Assembly: GCA_003487805.1 (NCBI GenBank)
Contig: DNNE01000002.1
Span: 28,119-60,917, forward strand
Source: Blastocatellia bacterium
GTDB lineage: Bacteria > Acidobacteriota > Blastocatellia > Pyrinomonadales > Pyrinomonadaceae
Length of the DNA: 32,799 bases
Direction: 5' to 3'
The translations under genes were made by a program, and so were the position numbers. The notes under the pieces were generated by a model. It searched no databases, was not told the origin of the DNA, and saw only the letters and a list, made by a program, of their open reading frames with translations. This document shows positions 31,120 to 32,799 of this stretch, in pieces. How positions within the stretch are numbered: the stretch's first letter is position 1; each line of letters begins with the position of its first letter.

Positions 31120-32652
31120 ATGAGCTCAGTTTCCGCTCCGACCAAACCCGCTCCGACTGATTCATCCGACAGTTTGCGATTAGTCCGCGGGTTAAGTTTG
31201 CTCGACGCGACCATGATCGTGATCGGTTCGATGATCGGGTCGGGAATCTTCATCGTCTCCGCAAAATCGATGACGCTTGTCGGTTCGCCGGGCTGGATGC
31301 TGGCGGCGTGGGCCATAGCCGGAGTGGTCACGATCACGGGGGCGCTGTGCTGTGCTGAACTGGCGGCGATGATGCCGCACGCGGGCGGGCAATATGTCTT
31401 TCTGCGCGAGGCCTACGGACCAGCGACCGGATTTCTGTTCGGCTGGACGCTGTTCTTCGTCGTACAAACCGGAACGATTGCGGCCGTCGCTGTCGCGTTC
31501 GCTATCTTCATGGGCGTCCTGACACCGACGATCTCAGAAAACGTTTACCTGATTCATCCGATTCATCTCGGAAGCTATGCCATCACGCTTTCAACGCAGC
31601 AGCTGGTCGCAATAGTCCTGATCATTTTTCTCACCTTCACGAATACGCGCGGACTGAAGACCGGCAAGGTCATTCAGAATACTTTCACCTTCACCAAGAC
31701 CGCAGCGCTGATTGGCCTGATCGTCGTCGGTTTATTGCTGGGAAGAAACGCCGGCAGCGCCGCATATGCGTCGAGCTGGTGGAACCCCTGGGCCAACAGC
31801 GGATGGAACCCGAGTGTGGCCCTGCCGGGAATGCAAACGACCAATGGATTTTGGCTGTTGATGCTTGTCGGGCTGGCAATGGTCGGTCCACTGTTCGCCC
31901 AATCGGCATGGAACAATGTCACCTTCACCGGCAGTGAAATTCGCGAACCTGGACGCAATCTTCCGCGCGCTCTGTTGATTGGTTGCGGAGTAGTCGTGTT
32001 GCTTTACCTGCTGGCGAATCTTGCTTACATAGTCACGCTGCCGCTGAATGCATTTCCCGCGTTGCGCGTGCCGCCCAACACACTGGCGACTGAAACAATG
32101 AAAGCAGCGCTGGGCCGACCGGGACTGATCCTGATGGCAATTGCGATCATGGTTTCAACTTTCGGATGTAACAACGGTCTGATTCTGGCGGGCGCCCGGA
32201 TTTACTATGCGATGGCGCGCGATGGATTGTTCTTCAAACGCGCGGCGAACCTGAGCGCACGTCGCGTTCCCGTAGTTGCTTTGATGGCGCAAGGCCTCTG
32301 GACTTGCTTGCTTACTCTTCCGCGCACAGTCACGACCGATCCGGTTACTCATCAGTTCAAATACGGACAGGTTTACAGCCAACTGCTGGACTATGTGGTC
32401 TCAGCTGATCTGATTTTTTATGCGCTGATGGTGGGGGCGGTTTTCGTGATGCGTCGTAAAGCGGCCGATCTCGAAAGGCCTTATCGCACCTTCGGCTATC
32501 CGGTTGTGCCGGTCATTTATATAGTCCTGGCCGTTTTGTTGGTGATCGATCTGGCGTATCTCACGCCTGCCACTTCGGGGATTGGATACTTGTTGGTGCT
32601 CGCCGGCATTCCCGTGTACTTGATATGGAGAAGGCAGGCCAAAGCTGCTTGA
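31120..32652 (+). CDS. APC-family amino-acid permease
   Basis: Encodes 510 residues; GGAG lies 5 nt upstream of the ATG. About 12 membrane helices. The first carries the substrate-binding motif GSGIF (residues 40-44), within MIVIGSMIGSGIFIVS, followed by CCAELAAMMPHAGGQYVFLR and AYGPATGFLFGWTLFFV, all typical of the APC / SLC7-like branch of the amino acid-polyamine-organocation superfamily. Length is normal. Uptake or exchange of an amino acid is expected; which one cannot be read from sequence. It is divergent from the pilus operon and has its own promoter with an operator-like palindrome. Confidence 0.9.
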   Translation: MSSVSAPTKPAPTDSSDSLRLVRGLSLLDATMIVIGSMIGSGIFIVSAKSMTLVGSPGWMLAAWAIAGVVTITGALCCAELAAMMPHAGGQYVFLREAYGPATGFLFGWTLFFVVQTGTIAAVAVAFAIFMGVLTPTISENVYLIHPIHLGSYAITLSTQQLVAIVLIIFLTFTNTRGLKTGKVIQNTFTFTKTAALIGLIVVGLLLGRNAGSAAYASSWWNPWANSGWNPSVALPGMQTTNGFWLLMLVGLAMVGPLFAQSAWNNVTFTGSEIREPGRNLPRALLIGCGVVVLLYLLANLAYIVTLPLNAFPALRVPPNTLATETMKAALGRPGLILMAIAIMVSTFGCNNGLILAGARIYYAMARDGLFFKRAANLSARRVPVVALMAQGLWTCLLTLPRTVTTDPVTHQFKYGQVYSQLLDYVVSADLIFYALMVGAVFVMRRKAADLERPYRTFGYPVVPVIYIVLAVLLVIDLAYLTPATSGIGYLLVLAGIPVYLIWRRQAKAA

Positions 32653-32668
32653 GCTCAAGGCCTGCCTT
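32631..32668 (+). terminator. Hairpin spanning the permease stop codon
   Basis: AAGGCAGGCC (32631-32640) pairs perfectly with GGCCTGCCTT (32659-32668) around an 18-nt loop holding the stop codon. Only CATTTGCTG follows, a poor T-run, so it may act as a weak terminator or as 3'-end protection. Confidence 0.45.
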
Positions 32669-32710
32669 CATTTGCTGTCCAAGTTTTCCATCCGCCGTAG
32701 CAACTTAGTT

Positions 32711-32799
32711 CCCTCTCCCGTTGGGAGAGGGTTAGGGTGAGGGTTTAGCAACGATGACGCCCTAGTCCCTCACCCCAGCCCTCTCCCAGAGGGAGAGGG
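32711..32799. repeat. Large G/C-rich inverted repeat at the window edge
   Basis: Arms of 33 bp (32711-32743 and 32767-32799) match at about 29 positions; each arm contains its own hairpin (CCCTCTCCC-GTT-GGGAGAGGG). The element reaches the last base of the window and may continue. The pattern CCCTCACCC plus CCCTCTCCC recurs in many bacterial genomes as an intergenic repeat. No gene is seen in 32653-32799. Confidence 0.8.

Overview
The window looks like a chromosomal segment of an Acidobacteriota bacterium, probably class Blastocatellia. This is inferred from gene content: an Oar-like TonB-dependent receptor with an N-terminal carboxypeptidase-regulatory domain, SBBP-repeat and DUF11 giants, a GspF/GspE/secretin pilus-type operon, paired ECF sigma factors and many intergenic hairpin repeats. 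I cannot confirm the taxonomy without a search. No rRNA, tRNA, CRISPR array, transposase or prophage gene was seen.

Left third (1-13129): a cell-surface block. A minus-strand SBBP-repeat protein runs off the left edge and ends in a Pro-Thr stalk. It is divergent from four plus-strand genes, all with signal peptides and all built from DUF11-type beta-sandwich domains: a 172-aa one-domain protein, a 684-aa multi-domain protein, a 1854-aa protein joining DUF11, SdrD-B-like and Ig-like domains to an ~830-residue C-terminal outer-membrane barrel, and a 656-aa propeller plus three DUF11 domains. The two middle proteins share the same N-terminal module. I read this as a possible undescribed surface fibre or adhesin system with its own barrel anchor. 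A bidirectional terminator closes it.

Middle third (13208-22607): minus-strand genes for envelope homeostasis. In transcription order they are ECF sigma factor, zinc-finger anti-sigma factor, bactofilin-like membrane protein, second ECF sigma factor, single-TM protein, CpxP/Spy-like protein, DUF5666-type protein with a Gly/Gln-rich tract, Oar-like receptor with a Gly-rich tract, and a LolA-like periplasmic protein.

Right third (22720-30941): a minus-strand type IV pilus / type II secretion operon in the order gspF, gspE, secretin with a C-terminal cohesin domain, two tandem GspG-like pseudopilins, and a PilM-like ATPase-fold protein. Inverted repeats made of 7-bp units lie inside the leader peptides of both pseudopilins and directly against the pilM-like start codon. 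A 7-bp unit is not a multiple of three, so unit gain or loss would frameshift the prepilins, which makes a phase-variation hypothesis testable. A divergent APC-family amino-acid permease with a well-formed promoter ends the window, followed by another large inverted repeat.
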